A stretch of 64,000 nucleotides of DNA from Lachnoclostridium phytofermentans (GTDB lineage Bacteria > Bacillota > Clostridia > Lachnospirales > Lachnospiraceae). Of this stretch, positions 33,848 to 43,241 are shown one piece after another. Under the pieces are notes generated by a model. The model was not told the origin of the DNA. It searched no databases and saw only the letters and a program-made list of their open reading frames with translations. How positions within the stretch are numbered: position 1 is the stretch's first letter; every line of letters begins with the position of its first letter. Made by a program: the position numbers and the translations under genes. The stretch covers positions 414,001 to 478,000 of the forward strand of contig NZ_JPOF01000001.1 of assembly GCF_000733755.1 (NCBI RefSeq), written 5' to 3'.

Positions 33848-34954
33848 ATGGAGAAAGTTAACGTTGGAATTATAGGCTGTGGAAACATTAGTAATATTTA
33901 TATGCAAAATATTACGAAACTTTTTATCAATTTAAATCTTTATGCGGTTTGTGATTTGGACGAAGAGAAAGCGAAGGTAGCGGCTGAAAAGTTCCAAATA
34001 GAGCATGTACTAACCTATGAGGAAATGATACATTCCTCAGAAATAACTATGATATTAAATTTAACGACACCGAAAAGTCATTATTCCATATGCAAAGATG
34101 CGCTATTAGCTGGAAAACATGTCTATGTGGAAAAACCTCTTTCGTTGAAATTAGAAGAAGGTAAGGAGTTAGTCGTCTTAGCCAGAGAAAAGAAATTATT
34201 GCTTGGATGTGCACCAGATACTTTTCTCGGAGCAGGTATCCAGACTTGCATCAAAGCAATTAACGATGGCTATATCGGAGAGGTAATTGGAGCTACAGCA
34301 TTTATGATGTGTCATGGACATGAAAGCTGGCATCCAGATCCAGAGTTTTATTATCAGACAGGTGGTGGACCGATGTTTGATATGGGGCCATATTACCTAA
34401 CTGCTCTGGTTTCCATGATTGGACCTGTGAAAGAAGTAGTTGGAATGAATTCGATTACGTTTCCAACTAGAACAATAACGAGTGAGAAAAAGTTTGGAGA
34501 GGTAGTCCCAGTAGAAGTTCCAACGCATGTTACTGGGTTGCTGCGCTTTGAAAATGGAGCAATTGGTAATATCATTACAAGCTTTGATGTATGGGGATCC
34601 ACTTTACCGAGAATTGAAGTTTATGGTACGAGAGGTAGTTTAATTGTACCTGATCCAAATTGTTTTGATGGAGAAGTTCTTATGAAACAGTATTTTTCCA
34701 AATCCTTTGAAGCTTTTCCTTTAAGCAGTATCTATAACATGAATAGCCGTGGCGCTGGATTATCAGATATGGCAAACTGCGTATTAAATCAAACAGATCA
34801 TAATCGGGCCAGTGGGGAATTGGCTTGTCATGTGTTAGAGATTATGCATGCTTTGCATACCAGTCAGAAGACAAAAGCTTTTGTTGAGTTAACCACGCAT
34901 TGTAACCCTCCGAAACCTTTAGAGATGAATCTGATACAAGGTAGTATTTCATAA
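33848..34954 (+). CDS. Gfo/Idh/MocA-family oxidoreductase
   Basis: The 368-residue product has an N-terminal Rossmann domain (VNVGIIGCGNISNIY) and the catalytic-loop motif VYVEKPLSLKLEEGK (EKP, about residue 96). The C-terminal alpha/beta domain contains GGGPMFDMGPYYLTAL with the typical His/Asp region replaced by DMGPY, as in many family members. It probably oxidises a sugar or sugar derivative with NAD(P). It is paired with ThuA. The start is set by GGAGG seven bases upstream. Confidence 0.9.
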   Translation: MEKVNVGIIGCGNISNIYMQNITKLFINLNLYAVCDLDEEKAKVAAEKFQIEHVLTYEEMIHSSEITMILNLTTPKSHYSICKDALLAGKHVYVEKPLSLKLEEGKELVVLAREKKLLLGCAPDTFLGAGIQTCIKAINDGYIGEVIGATAFMMCHGHESWHPDPEFYYQTGGGPMFDMGPYYLTALVSMIGPVKEVVGMNSITFPTRTITSEKKFGEVVPVEVPTHVTGLLRFENGAIGNIITSFDVWGSTLPRIEVYGTRGSLIVPDPNCFDGEVLMKQYFSKSFEAFPLSSIYNMNSRGAGLSDMANCVLNQTDHNRASGELACHVLEIMHALHTSQKTKAFVELTTHCNPPKPLEMNLIQGSIS

Positions 34955-34966
34955 ATAATTATTTTT

Positions 34967-35010
34967 TCATGGCAGTATTGAATCTACGAAAAGATTCCGT
35001 ACTGCCATGA
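34967..35010 (+). other. hairpin after the oxidoreductase gene
   Basis: TCATGGCAGTA pairs with TACTGCCATGA, with an inner GAATC/GATTC stem. No T tract follows, so it is a hairpin of uncertain terminator strength. Confidence 0.45.
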
Positions 35011-35091
35011 ATACCATAGTGAAAAACCTAGATACTACATAACAGAGATTATTGTAATTTATAATAGATGATGTTAGGTAGGTAAGTGTAC

Positions 35092-36114
35092 ATGTTTCAG
35101 CCAGAAAGAGTGATTTTTGAAAAAGAAGCCCTACAATACCCTTTAGGGCAAAAGCTTTATCAAAGCTTTTTGACAGAGTCCAAGGTAGAGCTATATGAAG
35201 CAGCTGGGAATCGGATTAACACGCATATCCCAGGGGCGGGATTATTTGATAAATACCGTGCGGGAAAGCAAACCTTAGTTGTTGGTGTTAAGAAAAGTTT
35301 AAAATTTCAAACCTGTAAGCCTTCTGCCCATTATCAATTACCGATTGTTAGTGGTTGTATGGGTCAGTGTGAATACTGTTATTTAAATACACAACTGGGT
35401 GATAAACCTTTTGTAAAAGTCCATGTAAATATTGAGGAGATTTTAGAGCAAGCGATGAAATATACGAGGGAGCGGGTACCTAATATCACAATATTTGAAG
35501 GATCAGCGACTTCAGATCCAGTTCCAGTTGAAAACTATACGAATGCACTTTCAAAATGCATCACTTATTTTGGGGAGCAAGAACTGACTAGGTTTCGTTT
35601 TGTAAGCAAGTATACGGATGTGGATTCCCTTCTTAAGCTAAAACATAATGGACATACGGAAATAAGATTTAGTATCAACACAGAGAGAATAATCCAAAAT
35701 TATGAACATCATACACCGAAAGCAGTCCATCGTATTGAGGCAGCAGCAAAGGTAGCAAGAAGTGGTTATCCGGTTGGTTTTTTAATTGCACCGGTTTTCC
35801 TATATGAAAACTGGAAGGAAGAGTATACTGACCTAATTAGTTATTTAAGTGAACAGTTTTCTAAGAATTTATGTTCCACGCTGACCTTTGAAGTTATTTC
35901 TCATCGATATACCTTAAGAGCTAAAGATAGGATTTTTGAGGTTTTCCCAGAAACTAAGTTGCCTATGGAAGAAAAAGACAGAGTATTTCAATATGGTCAA
36001 TTCGGATATGGAAAATACAAATACACCAAAGATCAATTAAAGGAGATGGAGCAGTTTTTTACGGAAGTAATAAAGAGGAAGATACCTGAGAGTAAGATAT
36101 TGTATATTATATAA
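35092..36114 (+). CDS. splB: spore photoproduct lyase
   Basis: The 340-residue radical SAM enzyme repairs the thymine dimer 'spore photoproduct' during germination. The cluster Cys residues are Cys89, Cys93 and Cys96 in SGCMGQCEYCYLNT. Other SPL hallmarks are NTHIPG near the N-terminus, FEGSATSDPV, RFRFVSKYTDVDSL, RFSINTERII and TFEVISHR. The length is normal. AGGTAGGT at 35076-35083 is eight bases before ATG 35092, preferred over a GTG six bases upstream. The gene supports a spore-forming host. Confidence 0.92.
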   Translation: MFQPERVIFEKEALQYPLGQKLYQSFLTESKVELYEAAGNRINTHIPGAGLFDKYRAGKQTLVVGVKKSLKFQTCKPSAHYQLPIVSGCMGQCEYCYLNTQLGDKPFVKVHVNIEEILEQAMKYTRERVPNITIFEGSATSDPVPVENYTNALSKCITYFGEQELTRFRFVSKYTDVDSLLKLKHNGHTEIRFSINTERIIQNYEHHTPKAVHRIEAAAKVARSGYPVGFLIAPVFLYENWKEEYTDLISYLSEQFSKNLCSTLTFEVISHRYTLRAKDRIFEVFPETKLPMEEKDRVFQYGQFGYGKYKYTKDQLKEMEQFFTEVIKRKIPESKILYII

Positions 36115-36304
36115 AAATAGTGGGATAGAAATAGACCTGTGATATGAGTCGTGGTTAAAGTGGATGAAGTATAGTAAAAAAGTAGTTTTCTGTAGGCAGA
36201 ATAGAAGAACAAAAAAATAGGGGAATATACAAAGCAAAATACAACGTAAATACAAAATACAGAATAATATACAGCGTAAATGACAGTAATATAAAAGAGG
36301 TATT
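36115..36304. other. A-rich gap without a recognisable gene
   Basis: The stretch is A-rich, with loose repeats such as TACAACGTAAATAC and TACAGCGTAAATGA. I see no promoter or ORF with a ribosome binding site. Confidence 0.4.
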
Positions 36305-36340
36305 AGGTAGAGCATGCAAATTATTGGAACTCTACCTTTT
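36305..36340 (+). terminator. terminator after splB
   Basis: AGGTAGAG at 36305-36312 pairs with CTCTACCT at 36330-36337, followed by TTT and a T-rich stretch. It lies 190 bp after the splB stop. Confidence 0.6.
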
Positions 36341-36487
36341 AGCTCTTTTCTTATAGTCTTGCTTTTTGTTACAGTTACAAGTTATAATAAACCTAGAATT
36401 ATAGTTGCTGCATTGGAGTGTTAAGTGTGAGTAAAGGCATCTACTTATCATTTGGGTTTGATGTCAATGCCACAGATTGGAGAAATT

Positions 36488-37207
36488 ATGAAAGTAACCT
36501 ATATTTATCACAGTTGCTTTACAGTGGAAGAACAGGATGTTGTATTAATTTTTGACTATTTCAAAGGTGACTTACCTCAGTTTGATAATGAGAAGAAGAT
36601 TTATGTTTTTTCCAGTCATAAGCACGCGGATCATTTTAACAGAATGATATTTGAACTTGCTAAGGATTATAAGAATATTTCATTTTTATTATCAAATGAC
36701 ATTAAAATGAACGAAAAATATATGGAGCGAATTCAAATCCCACAAGAAGCAAGAGATAAAATACAATATATGCATAAAAATGAAACCCATCAGATATCTA
36801 AGGATCTAAAGGTGGAAACCTTAACCTCTACGGATGAGGGGGTAGCTTTTGTTGTAACATTATTTGATAAGATCATTTACTTTGCAGGCGATTTAAATTG
36901 GTGGACCTGGAAAGGGGAGACCGAAGAGGAATATCAGGATATGACGAACCGTTTCTTAACTGAAATAAAGAAACTAAAGGGACGACATCTTGATCTTGCA
37001 TTTCTACCACTGGATGGAAGACAGGAAGAAAGATTTTATCTAGGATTTGATCATGTTATGCGAGAAGCGAAGGTTTGTAATGCATTTCCTATGCATTATT
37101 GGGAAAAACCAGAGGCTATTAAGAAATTAAAAGAGATGGATGTTTCGAAAGATTATAGAGATAGAATATTAGATGTGGTGGAACCAGGACAAGTGTTTGA
37201 GTGCTAA
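36488..37207 (+). CDS. MBL-fold hydrolase
   Basis: The 239-residue metallo-beta-lactamase-fold protein has the first metal motif SSHKHADHFN (HxHxDH) near residue 42. The upstream strand VVLIFDYFKG and later YFAGDLNWWTW (metal-bridging Asp) and FPMHYWEKP (last His) complete the site. It resembles UlaG-like hydrolases in Clostridia, but the substrate is not known. GGAGA upstream of ATG 36488 supports this start; the earlier in-frame ATG is not preceded by a site. It is followed by a small VOC gene. Confidence 0.82.
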   Translation: MKVTYIYHSCFTVEEQDVVLIFDYFKGDLPQFDNEKKIYVFSSHKHADHFNRMIFELAKDYKNISFLLSNDIKMNEKYMERIQIPQEARDKIQYMHKNETHQISKDLKVETLTSTDEGVAFVVTLFDKIIYFAGDLNWWTWKGETEEEYQDMTNRFLTEIKKLKGRHLDLAFLPLDGRQEERFYLGFDHVMREAKVCNAFPMHYWEKPEAIKKLKEMDVSKDYRDRILDVVEPGQVFEC

Positions 37208-37284
37208 CACATTAATAAAAGTCAGGCTTTTTTTTATTAGAACCATAATATAACGATCATTCAGAAATGGGAAAAGGAGATTTT

Positions 37285-37650
37285 ATGAATTTTAAATTTG
37301 CACATAATAATTTTAACGTATTAGATTTAGAAAAATCATTAGCATTCTATGAGGAAGCGCTAGGACTAAAGGAAGTGCGTAGACATGAGTCAAAAGATTT
37401 CACACTAGTTTACTTAGGAGATGGAAGTACAACACATAGCCTCGAGTTAACCTATCTTCATGACCGCAAAGAAGCTTATAACTTAGGAGAAAATGAGTTT
37501 CATTTGGCCTTTGTGGTTGATGATTACGAAGCAGCTTTAAAGAAGCATAAAGAAATGAATTGTGTGATTTATGAAAATCCTAACATGAACATTTACTTTA
37601 TTGTAGATCCAGATGGTTATTGGTTAGAGATTGTTCCAACGAAAAAATAG
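37285..37650 (+). CDS. VOC/glyoxalase I-like protein
   Basis: The 121-residue product has the two beta-alpha-beta-beta-beta modules of the vicinal oxygen chelate family (FAHNNFNVLDLEKSLAFYEE and NEFHLAFVVDDYEAALKKHK). Candidate metal ligands include His, Glu in LELTYL and Glu in WLEIVP near the end. It resembles lactoylglutathione lyase, although glutathione is often absent from Clostridia, so another substrate is possible. AAGGAG seven bases before ATG 37285 selects this start. Confidence 0.82.
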   Translation: MNFKFAHNNFNVLDLEKSLAFYEEALGLKEVRRHESKDFTLVYLGDGSTTHSLELTYLHDRKEAYNLGENEFHLAFVVDDYEAALKKHKEMNCVIYENPNMNIYFIVDPDGYWLEIVPTKK

Positions 37651-37703
37651 TTTTTCTGGGAAAATTTTCAGGAGCAAATTTTACTTCTGATAATGAAAAA
37701 GCC

Positions 37704-37732
37704 TTGACAATTAAGAGAAGTTTGCATATGAT
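37704..37732 (+). promoter_or_regulatory. promoter of the valS T-box transcript
   Basis: TTGACA at 37704-37709 and TATGAT at 37727-37732 with a 17-bp spacer lie 30-50 bp before the T-box stem I. Confidence 0.8.
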
Positions 37733-37784
37733 AAGAAATAGTTAAATTTCCTAAAAAATTGTCATAATTTCATAGGATAAATGT

Positions 37785-38083
37785 AGTGATGGAGAGGATT
37801 ACATAAGTAACCTTGTCAGAGAGAACAATCCATTGGCTGTAAGGTTGTTTCAAGAAGTACTTATCGAAGGTAGCTCCGGAACAGTGTTTCTGAAACTTTA
37901 AGTAGCGTGTAGGAAATGCCGGGAAGTCCCGTTATAGACGAGCGTTTTTGTTAGAAGACGCGAAAGAGGTGAATTCTAGAATAGTTTATTGTCACAATCG
38001 GTGACAAGGTTAGAAATAGTTCTAGTTCACAAATTAAGGTGGTACCACGGTTCTTCGTCCTTATCGGCGAAGAACCTTTTTTT
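37785..38083 (+). promoter_or_regulatory. T-box riboswitch of valS
   Basis: Stem I can be traced. GGAG (37791) pairs with CTCC (37874), and ATAAGTA (37803) pairs with TACTTAT (37858). CAGAGAG (37817) and ATTGGCTGTAAGG form the AG bulge and distal loop. The specifier loop holds GTA (37870-37872), a Val codon, before CTCC. The T-box AAGGTGGTACCACGG lies at 38036-38050. GGTTCTTCG/CGAAGAACC (38049-38076) plus TTTTTTT is the terminator. By family knowledge, uncharged tRNA-Val stabilises the antiterminator so that valS is transcribed. Confidence 0.93.
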
Positions 38084-38179
38084 ATGTGAGTATCTTTGTG
38101 GAAAGCTAATGTTTAGAGTAAGTTTATATTATTGGTAAATTAAGTTGAATAATTTTGAACGATAGGAAAGGAGATTCTT

Positions 38180-40858
38180 ATGCAGAAAGAGTTAGCAAAA
38201 ACCTATGCTCCAAAGGACATAGAAGACAGATTGTATGAGAAATGGCTGGAAAAGAAGTATTTTCATGCCGAAGTTGATAAGACAAAGAAACCATTTACGA
38301 TTGTGATTCCACCACCAAATATCACTGGACAGCTTCACATGGGGCATGCACTTGACAATACCATGCAGGACATTTTAATCCGTTTTAAGAGAATGCAAGG
38401 TTTTAATGCACTTTGGCAGCCAGGTACAGACCATGCTTCCATTGCAACAGAAGTTAAGATTATTGAGGCTCTAAAGAAGGAAGGCATTGATAAAGACCAG
38501 CTTGGTCGAGAAGGCTTCTTAAAGAGAGCCTGGGAGTGGAAAGACGAATACGGCGGACGTATTATTGAACAGCTTAAGAAATTAGGTTCTTCCTGTGACT
38601 GGGACAGAGAAAGATTTACGATGGATGAAGGCTGCTCAAAGGCAGTAGAAGAAGTATTTGTAAAGATGTATGAGAAGGGAATGATTTATAAAGGTTCTCG
38701 TATCATTAACTGGTGTCCGGTTTGCCATACTTCTATCTCTGATGCTGAGGTTGAATATGAAGATCAGGCAGGTCATTTCTGGCATATTAAGTATCCGGTA
38801 GTAGGTACAGATGAGTATCTTTGTTTTGCAACTACAAGACCAGAGACTATGCTTGGTGATACAGCGGTTGCGGTTCATCCAGAAGATGAGCGTTACATGC
38901 ACCTTATCGGTAAGAAGGTAAAACTTCCTTTTGTTGACCGTGAAATCCCAATCATCGGAGATAGCTATGTTGAGAAAGATTTCGGAACAGGTGTTGTTAA
39001 GATTACTCCAGCACATGATCCGAATGACTTTGAAGTTGGTAAGAGACATAACCTTCCAGAAATCAATATCATGAATGATGATGCTACGATTAACGCAAAT
39101 GGTGGCAAGTTTAACGGTATGGATCGTTATGCTGCGAGAAAGCAAATCGTAAAAGAGTTAGATGAGATGGGTTTACTTGTGAAAGTAGAAGATTATTCTC
39201 ATAATGTAGGTACTCATGACCGTTGTAAGACTACAATTGAGCCATTAATCAAACAGCAATGGTTTGTAAAGATGGAGGAGTTAATTAAGCCAGCGGTGGA
39301 AGCCGTTAAGAATAAAGAAGTTGAGTTAGTACCAGAGCGTATGGAGAAAACATACTTTAACTGGACGGATAACATCAGAGATTGGTGTATCAGCCGTCAG
39401 CTATGGTGGGGACATCGTATTCCAGCTTATTATTGCGATAAGTGTGGAAAGGTAGTAGTTTCTAAGACAGCTCCAACTGCTTGCGAATGTGGACATGATC
39501 ACTTTACACAAGACCCAGACACCCTAGATACTTGGTTTAGTTCTGCATTATGGCCATTCTCCACTCTTGGCTGGCCTGATAAAACAGAAGACTTAGAATA
39601 TTTCTATCCAACCGATGTTTTAGTTACTGGATATGATATTATCTTCTTCTGGGTTATCCGTATGATTTTCTCTGGATACGAACAGATGAATGAAAAACCA
39701 TTTAAGACGGTATTATTCCATGGTTTAGTTCGTGACTCACAGGGAAGAAAGATGAGTAAGTCCCTTGGAAATGGTATTGATCCATTAGAGATTATTGACC
39801 AGTATGGTGCAGATGCGCTCCGTTTTATGTTAATTACAGGAAATGCACCTGGTAATGATATGCGTTTCTATATGGAACGTGTGGAAGCAGCAAGAAACTT
39901 TGCTAATAAGGTATGGAATGCTTCCCGTTTCATCATGATGAACATGCAACAGATGGAAGAAGCAGGAATGGATGCTAAGGTAACTTCTGTGGATATGTCT
40001 ACTTTAACAGACGCGGATAAGTGGATTATTTCTAAGGTGAATACTTTGGCTAAAGATGTAACAGAAAATCTCGAAAAGTTCGAGCTTGGTATTGCAGCAC
40101 AGAAAGTTTACGATTTCATCTGGGAAGAGTTCTGCGACTGGTATATCGAAATGGTAAAACCTAGATTATACGGAGAAGCTAAGGAAACAAAGACCGCGGC
40201 AATCTATACCTTAAGAACAGTTTTAAGTTCTGCCTTAAAGTTACTTCACCCTTATATGCCATTTATCACGGAAGAAATCTTCTGTACCTTAAAGGAAATG
40301 GAAGGAAGACTGTCTGAGGATGAGTCTATTATGGTTTCCAAGTGGCCAGAGTACAAGGAAGAATTTAACTTTGCGAAGGAAGAGGAAGCGGTTGAAATCA
40401 TTAAGGAAGCGGTAAAGGCAATCCGTAATGTTCGTACTGAAATGAATGTACCACCAAGTAGAAAAGCAAAAGTTATTGTTGTTTCTGATAACGAAAAGGT
40501 AAGAGAAATCTTTGCTGACAGTAAGGTATTTTTTGCAACCTTAGGTTATGCAAGTGAAATCGTTATTCAGAGCGATAAGAATGGTATTGATTCTGATGCG
40601 GTTTCTGTTGTTACAGCTGTAGCTACCATCTATATTCCATTCGCTGACTTAGTAGATATAGAAAAAGAAATCGAACGTCTAAATAAGGAAAAAGAGCGTT
40701 TAGCTGGAGAGCTAAAGAGAGTAAATGGAATGCTTGCGAATCCAAACTTCGTTAATAAAGCACCAGAAGCAAAATTAGCAGAAGAGAGAGCGAAGTTAGA
40801 GAAATATAATTCTATGATGGTTCAGGTGGAGGAACGTTTGGCTCATTTTCAGAAATAA
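38180..40858 (+). CDS. valS: valyl-tRNA synthetase
   Basis: The 892-residue class I synthetase charges tRNA-Val. HMGH is at 53-56 ([15 protein letters not shown]) and KMSKS at 524-528. The editing domain lies between them ([17 protein letters not shown] and [17 protein letters not shown]). A C-terminal coiled coil ([20 protein letters not shown]) is the tRNA-binding arm. The length is normal for bacterial ValRS. AAAGGAG precedes ATG. Expression is controlled by the T-box leader. Confidence 0.98.
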   Translation: MQKELAKTYAPKDIEDRLYEKWLEKKYFHAEVDKTKKPFTIVIPPPNITGQLHMGHALDNTMQDILIRFKRMQGFNALWQPGTDHASIATEVKIIEALKKEGIDKDQLGREGFLKRAWEWKDEYGGRIIEQLKKLGSSCDWDRERFTMDEGCSKAVEEVFVKMYEKGMIYKGSRIINWCPVCHTSISDAEVEYEDQAGHFWHIKYPVVGTDEYLCFATTRPETMLGDTAVAVHPEDERYMHLIGKKVKLPFVDREIPIIGDSYVEKDFGTGVVKITPAHDPNDFEVGKRHNLPEINIMNDDATINANGGKFNGMDRYAARKQIVKELDEMGLLVKVEDYSHNVGTHDRCKTTIEPLIKQQWFVKMEELIKPAVEAVKNKEVELVPERMEKTYFNWTDNIRDWCISRQLWWGHRIPAYYCDKCGKVVVSKTAPTACECGHDHFTQDPDTLDTWFSSALWPFSTLGWPDKTEDLEYFYPTDVLVTGYDIIFFWVIRMIFSGYEQMNEKPFKTVLFHGLVRDSQGRKMSKSLGNGIDPLEIIDQYGADALRFMLITGNAPGNDMRFYMERVEAARNFANKVWNASRFIMMNMQQMEEAGMDAKVTSVDMSTLTDADKWIISKVNTLAKDVTENLEKFELGIAAQKVYDFIWEEFCDWYIEMVKPRLYGEAKETKTAAIYTLRTVLSSALKLLHPYMPFITEEIFCTLKEMEGRLSEDESIMVSKWPEYKEEFNFAKEEEAVEIIKEAVKAIRNVRTEMNVPPSRKAKVIVVSDNEKVREIFADSKVFFATLGYASEIVIQSDKNGIDSDAVSVVTAVATIYIPFADLVDIEKEIERLNKEKERLAGELKRVNGMLANPNFVNKAPEAKLAEERAKLEKYNSMMVQVEERLAHFQK

Positions 40859-40953
40859 TATAGATGTTTAGAATCAGATCATAACACTTATCAAGTATTT
40901 AATTGTAATAATAAAATTATAAAAGCCTGTAGGAATTTTCTATAATTTACTTT

Positions 40954-41205
40954 GTGGTAAAAGGAAAGCCAACAACCCCAGAACTAAAAAGTTATAAAGT
41001 AAATGCTACCTCTATTAGCGGAAAAGCTGATGCAGGAACTATGGTTTTTGTCAAAATAGGTTCAAAAACTCAAACTGTTATTGCAAGAGATGATAATACA
41101 TTTACTTTGAAAGTAGCCAAATTGACGAAAGGTAATAAGATAGCAGTCTATGCGAAAGATAATGCGGGAAATAAGAGCAATACTAAGACATATACTGTAA
41201 AGTAG
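40954..41205 (+). pseudogene. C-terminal fragment of an Ig-like (Big_6) surface protein
   Basis: The 83-residue fragment reads one bacterial Ig-like domain (SISGKADAGTMVFVKIGSKT, then VAKLTKGNKIAVYAKDNAGN, ending TKTYTVK). This is the usual pattern of Big_6/adhesin repeats at the end of large surface proteins. It starts only with GTG, lacks a ribosome binding site and signal peptide, and is closed upstream by a TAG at about 40925. It is probably the remnant of a larger gene. A strong terminator follows. Confidence 0.6.
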
Positions 41206-41236
41206 TTTAAATTGTAGTTCGTTAGAGTTATATTAG

Positions 41237-41279
41237 GCATCAGAGCAATTAGATTAGTTTATTGCTCTGATGCTTTTTA
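41237..41279 (+). terminator. terminator after the Ig-like fragment
   Basis: GCATCAGAGCAAT pairs perfectly with ATTGCTCTGATGC around an AT loop, followed by TTTTT. Confidence 0.9.
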
Positions 41280-41338
41280 AATTCTTATCCGATATATTAT
41301 TAAAAATCTTATGAAGGTACTTAGGGGGTCCTTTTCTG

Positions 41339-42745
41339 ATGATGAATGATTGGTCAAAACCAACCAAAGAATTGATGTTTAAAAATACAAAAGTAGATTT
41401 TCGCAATAATAAATTGGAAGCATATATTACTCTATATGCACCAGTGGGTAAAGATCGTTATACAAAGGAAATGATATATGAGATTCTACGCTACCATCAT
41501 GTTATCTATGGTATTGATGATGAGGTAATTGACAGGATTTGCGAAAAACCTTGCTATGGAAAAGAAATGTTAATAGCAAAAGGCAAGGAAGAGGTAGATG
41601 GAAGTGATGGATACTTTGTCTATTTTTTTGATACAAGTGTTGATACCAAACCTAGAATCTTAGAGGATGGTACTGTAGATTATTATGCAATGACTAGAAT
41701 TGTTACAGTTTCTCAAGGAGAGATTGTAGTAAGATATCACAAAGCAATTGAGGGGATGGATGGAATTGATGTATGTGGGTATCTTCGAAAGGCGAAGAAA
41801 GGTAAGGAGTTACCGCCACTAAAAGTAAAAGGGATTAAGTTATCAGAAGATCGACTAATCTATACGGCATTGATTACAGGAAAAATAGAGCTTTTTGGAG
41901 ATCGTATTACGATTAGTAATGTTTTAGAGATTAAAGAAGATATCGATTATTTACAAGGTGATATTCACTTCAAGGGAGATCTGGTGATTTACGGTAATAT
42001 ATCATCTGGTAAGGTTGTGGAATCAGAGGGTAGTATTGTTGTTCGAGGACATGTAGAGGGTGCAACCATAAGGGCAGGAAGAGACGTTATCTTAGAAAGC
42101 GGAATGCAAGGAGCAGGGAAAGGAAGTATAAGTTGTGGAGGTTCCATCTCTGGTAAATTCTTTGAGCAAGTACTGATGAAGGCAAAGGAAAATATAACAG
42201 CGAACACGATAATGAATTGTACGATGATTGCTGGGAATGAAATCATAGTGACAGGGAGAAGAGGAATATTACTGGGAGGTAGTGCCTATGCGGGAAAGAA
42301 AATAACAGCTTCCATCATCGGTAATTATGCATCCATTAAGACAGAATTAGTAGTGGGAGCACGAGGAGCTTTTCATAAGAAGTTCCTACGATTAGAAGGG
42401 GAAATCAAAGAACTTAAGGAACGGCTTTCTCAAGTAGAAGCAGCAATTGCAATGATTACAGAGAGAGATCTACCAGATAGCATTAGTCCTCTTCGGGAAC
42501 AGAAATTGAGATTAATCAGAACAAAAATAAACATAAATTCTGAGATTGCAGAGAAAGTAGATGAGTGGAGCGACTTAATGGACTTTATTAAGAATAGCAA
42601 AGAAGCAAAAATCGTTGTTCAAAAACTAATGTATCCAGGTTGTAAGCTTGCTGTGAATGGTTTATCTATGGAAATTAAGGATGAGATCGCTCTCACATCT
42701 TTTCAACGTAATGGTGATAAGATAGAGATGATACCGTTAGTTTAA
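41339..42745 (+). CDS. FapA/DUF342-family protein
   Basis: The 468-residue product has the FapA (DUF342) architecture. The N-terminal domain is about 1-180 (YAPVGKDRYTKEMI, DGIDVCGYL). A right-handed beta-helix with repeating turns follows (about 185-345: GDIHFKGDLVIYGNI, SEGSIVVRGHVEGATI, GSISCGGSISGKFF, GNEIIVTGRRGIL). A coiled coil runs about 355-430 (LEGEIKELKERLSQVEAAIA). DUF342 proteins occur near motility and polar-organisation genes, but no flagellar gene is seen here. GGGGG precedes two adjacent ATGs. The next genes are a 45-codon ORF and a zinc-ribbon TPR protein. Confidence 0.82.
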   Translation: MMNDWSKPTKELMFKNTKVDFRNNKLEAYITLYAPVGKDRYTKEMIYEILRYHHVIYGIDDEVIDRICEKPCYGKEMLIAKGKEEVDGSDGYFVYFFDTSVDTKPRILEDGTVDYYAMTRIVTVSQGEIVVRYHKAIEGMDGIDVCGYLRKAKKGKELPPLKVKGIKLSEDRLIYTALITGKIELFGDRITISNVLEIKEDIDYLQGDIHFKGDLVIYGNISSGKVVESEGSIVVRGHVEGATIRAGRDVILESGMQGAGKGSISCGGSISGKFFEQVLMKAKENITANTIMNCTMIAGNEIIVTGRRGILLGGSAYAGKKITASIIGNYASIKTELVVGARGAFHKKFLRLEGEIKELKERLSQVEAAIAMITERDLPDSISPLREQKLRLIRTKININSEIAEKVDEWSDLMDFIKNSKEAKIVVQKLMYPGCKLAVNGLSMEIKDEIALTSFQRNGDKIEMIPLV

Positions 42746-42886
42746 ACGAATGCTGTAATATTTTGCGATGGAAAAAGATTGCAATCATGGACAGGTATAC
42801 TATAATAAAGAAAAAGTCGTCCTATTTCCCATAAATCCCCGTGCATATCACATTCTAAAGTAGATATGATACTGCTAAAAATAAAA

Positions 42887-42914
42887 AGTGTGAAAAATGC
42901 TTTATTTTCACACT
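42887..42914 (+). other. hairpin between the DUF342 and small-ORF genes
   Basis: AGTGTGAAAA pairs with TTTTCACACT around a short loop. Only scattered T residues follow, so terminator function is weak. Confidence 0.4.
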
Positions 42915-42920
42915 AACTAC

Positions 42921-42949
42921 TTGATTTTTCGTGGTCTTCTCTGTATGAT
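42921..42949 (+). promoter_or_regulatory. promoter of the small ORF and zinc-ribbon TPR gene
   Basis: TTGATT at 42921-42926 and TATGAT at 42944-42949 are spaced by 17 bp, about 68 bp before the small ORF. Confidence 0.6.
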
Positions 42950-43016
42950 AGTACTAGAATGCAGAAATTATATGTAATCAAAGAAAAGTCAATGTTCTGT
43001 TGAAAAGAGGTATCCT

Positions 43017-43154
43017 ATGATTAATTTTGATGAAGAAATAGCGAAATTTCAACCGAGTCTGGAAGTAGATCAAGCGGAAGAAGCAATTTTTAATAATGAC
43101 TTGACGGATATCACAGACATGATAGAGTCTATTCTGAATGAGAAAAAGGGATAG
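43017..43154 (+). CDS. 45-residue acidic protein
   Basis: This small ORF reads MINFDEEIAKFQPSLEVDQA and ends IESILNEKKG. It is strongly acidic with a helical C-terminal half and no membrane segment. AAAGAGG six bases before ATG is a good ribosome binding site, and codon use looks like that of its neighbours. It lies 87 bp before the zinc-ribbon TPR gene and probably shares its promoter. I do not recognise the family. It may be a partner or inhibitor of the downstream protein, which is inference. Confidence 0.6.
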   Translation: MINFDEEIAKFQPSLEVDQAEEAIFNNDLTDITDMIESILNEKKG

Positions 43155-43241
43155 AGAAATTAGTACAACGTGACGTTAGTCACAAGCTGGACAAGCAAAG
43201 AAATGCAAGCCAGCAAAGAAGCGGACCATGGGGGGAATACG

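Noticed and set aside
37866-37872. GGT as the T-box specifier codon
   Set aside because: The triplet directly before the CTCC stem is GTA, which agrees with valS; GGT would shift the loop by one base and mean Gly.
38636-39145. 169-codon minus-strand frame inside valS
   Set aside because: It lies fully inside valS on the opposite strand, has no start signal, and its composition reflects valS codons.
42887-42914. Strong terminator after the DUF342 gene
   Set aside because: The stem is good but no T tract follows, so it is listed only as a hairpin.
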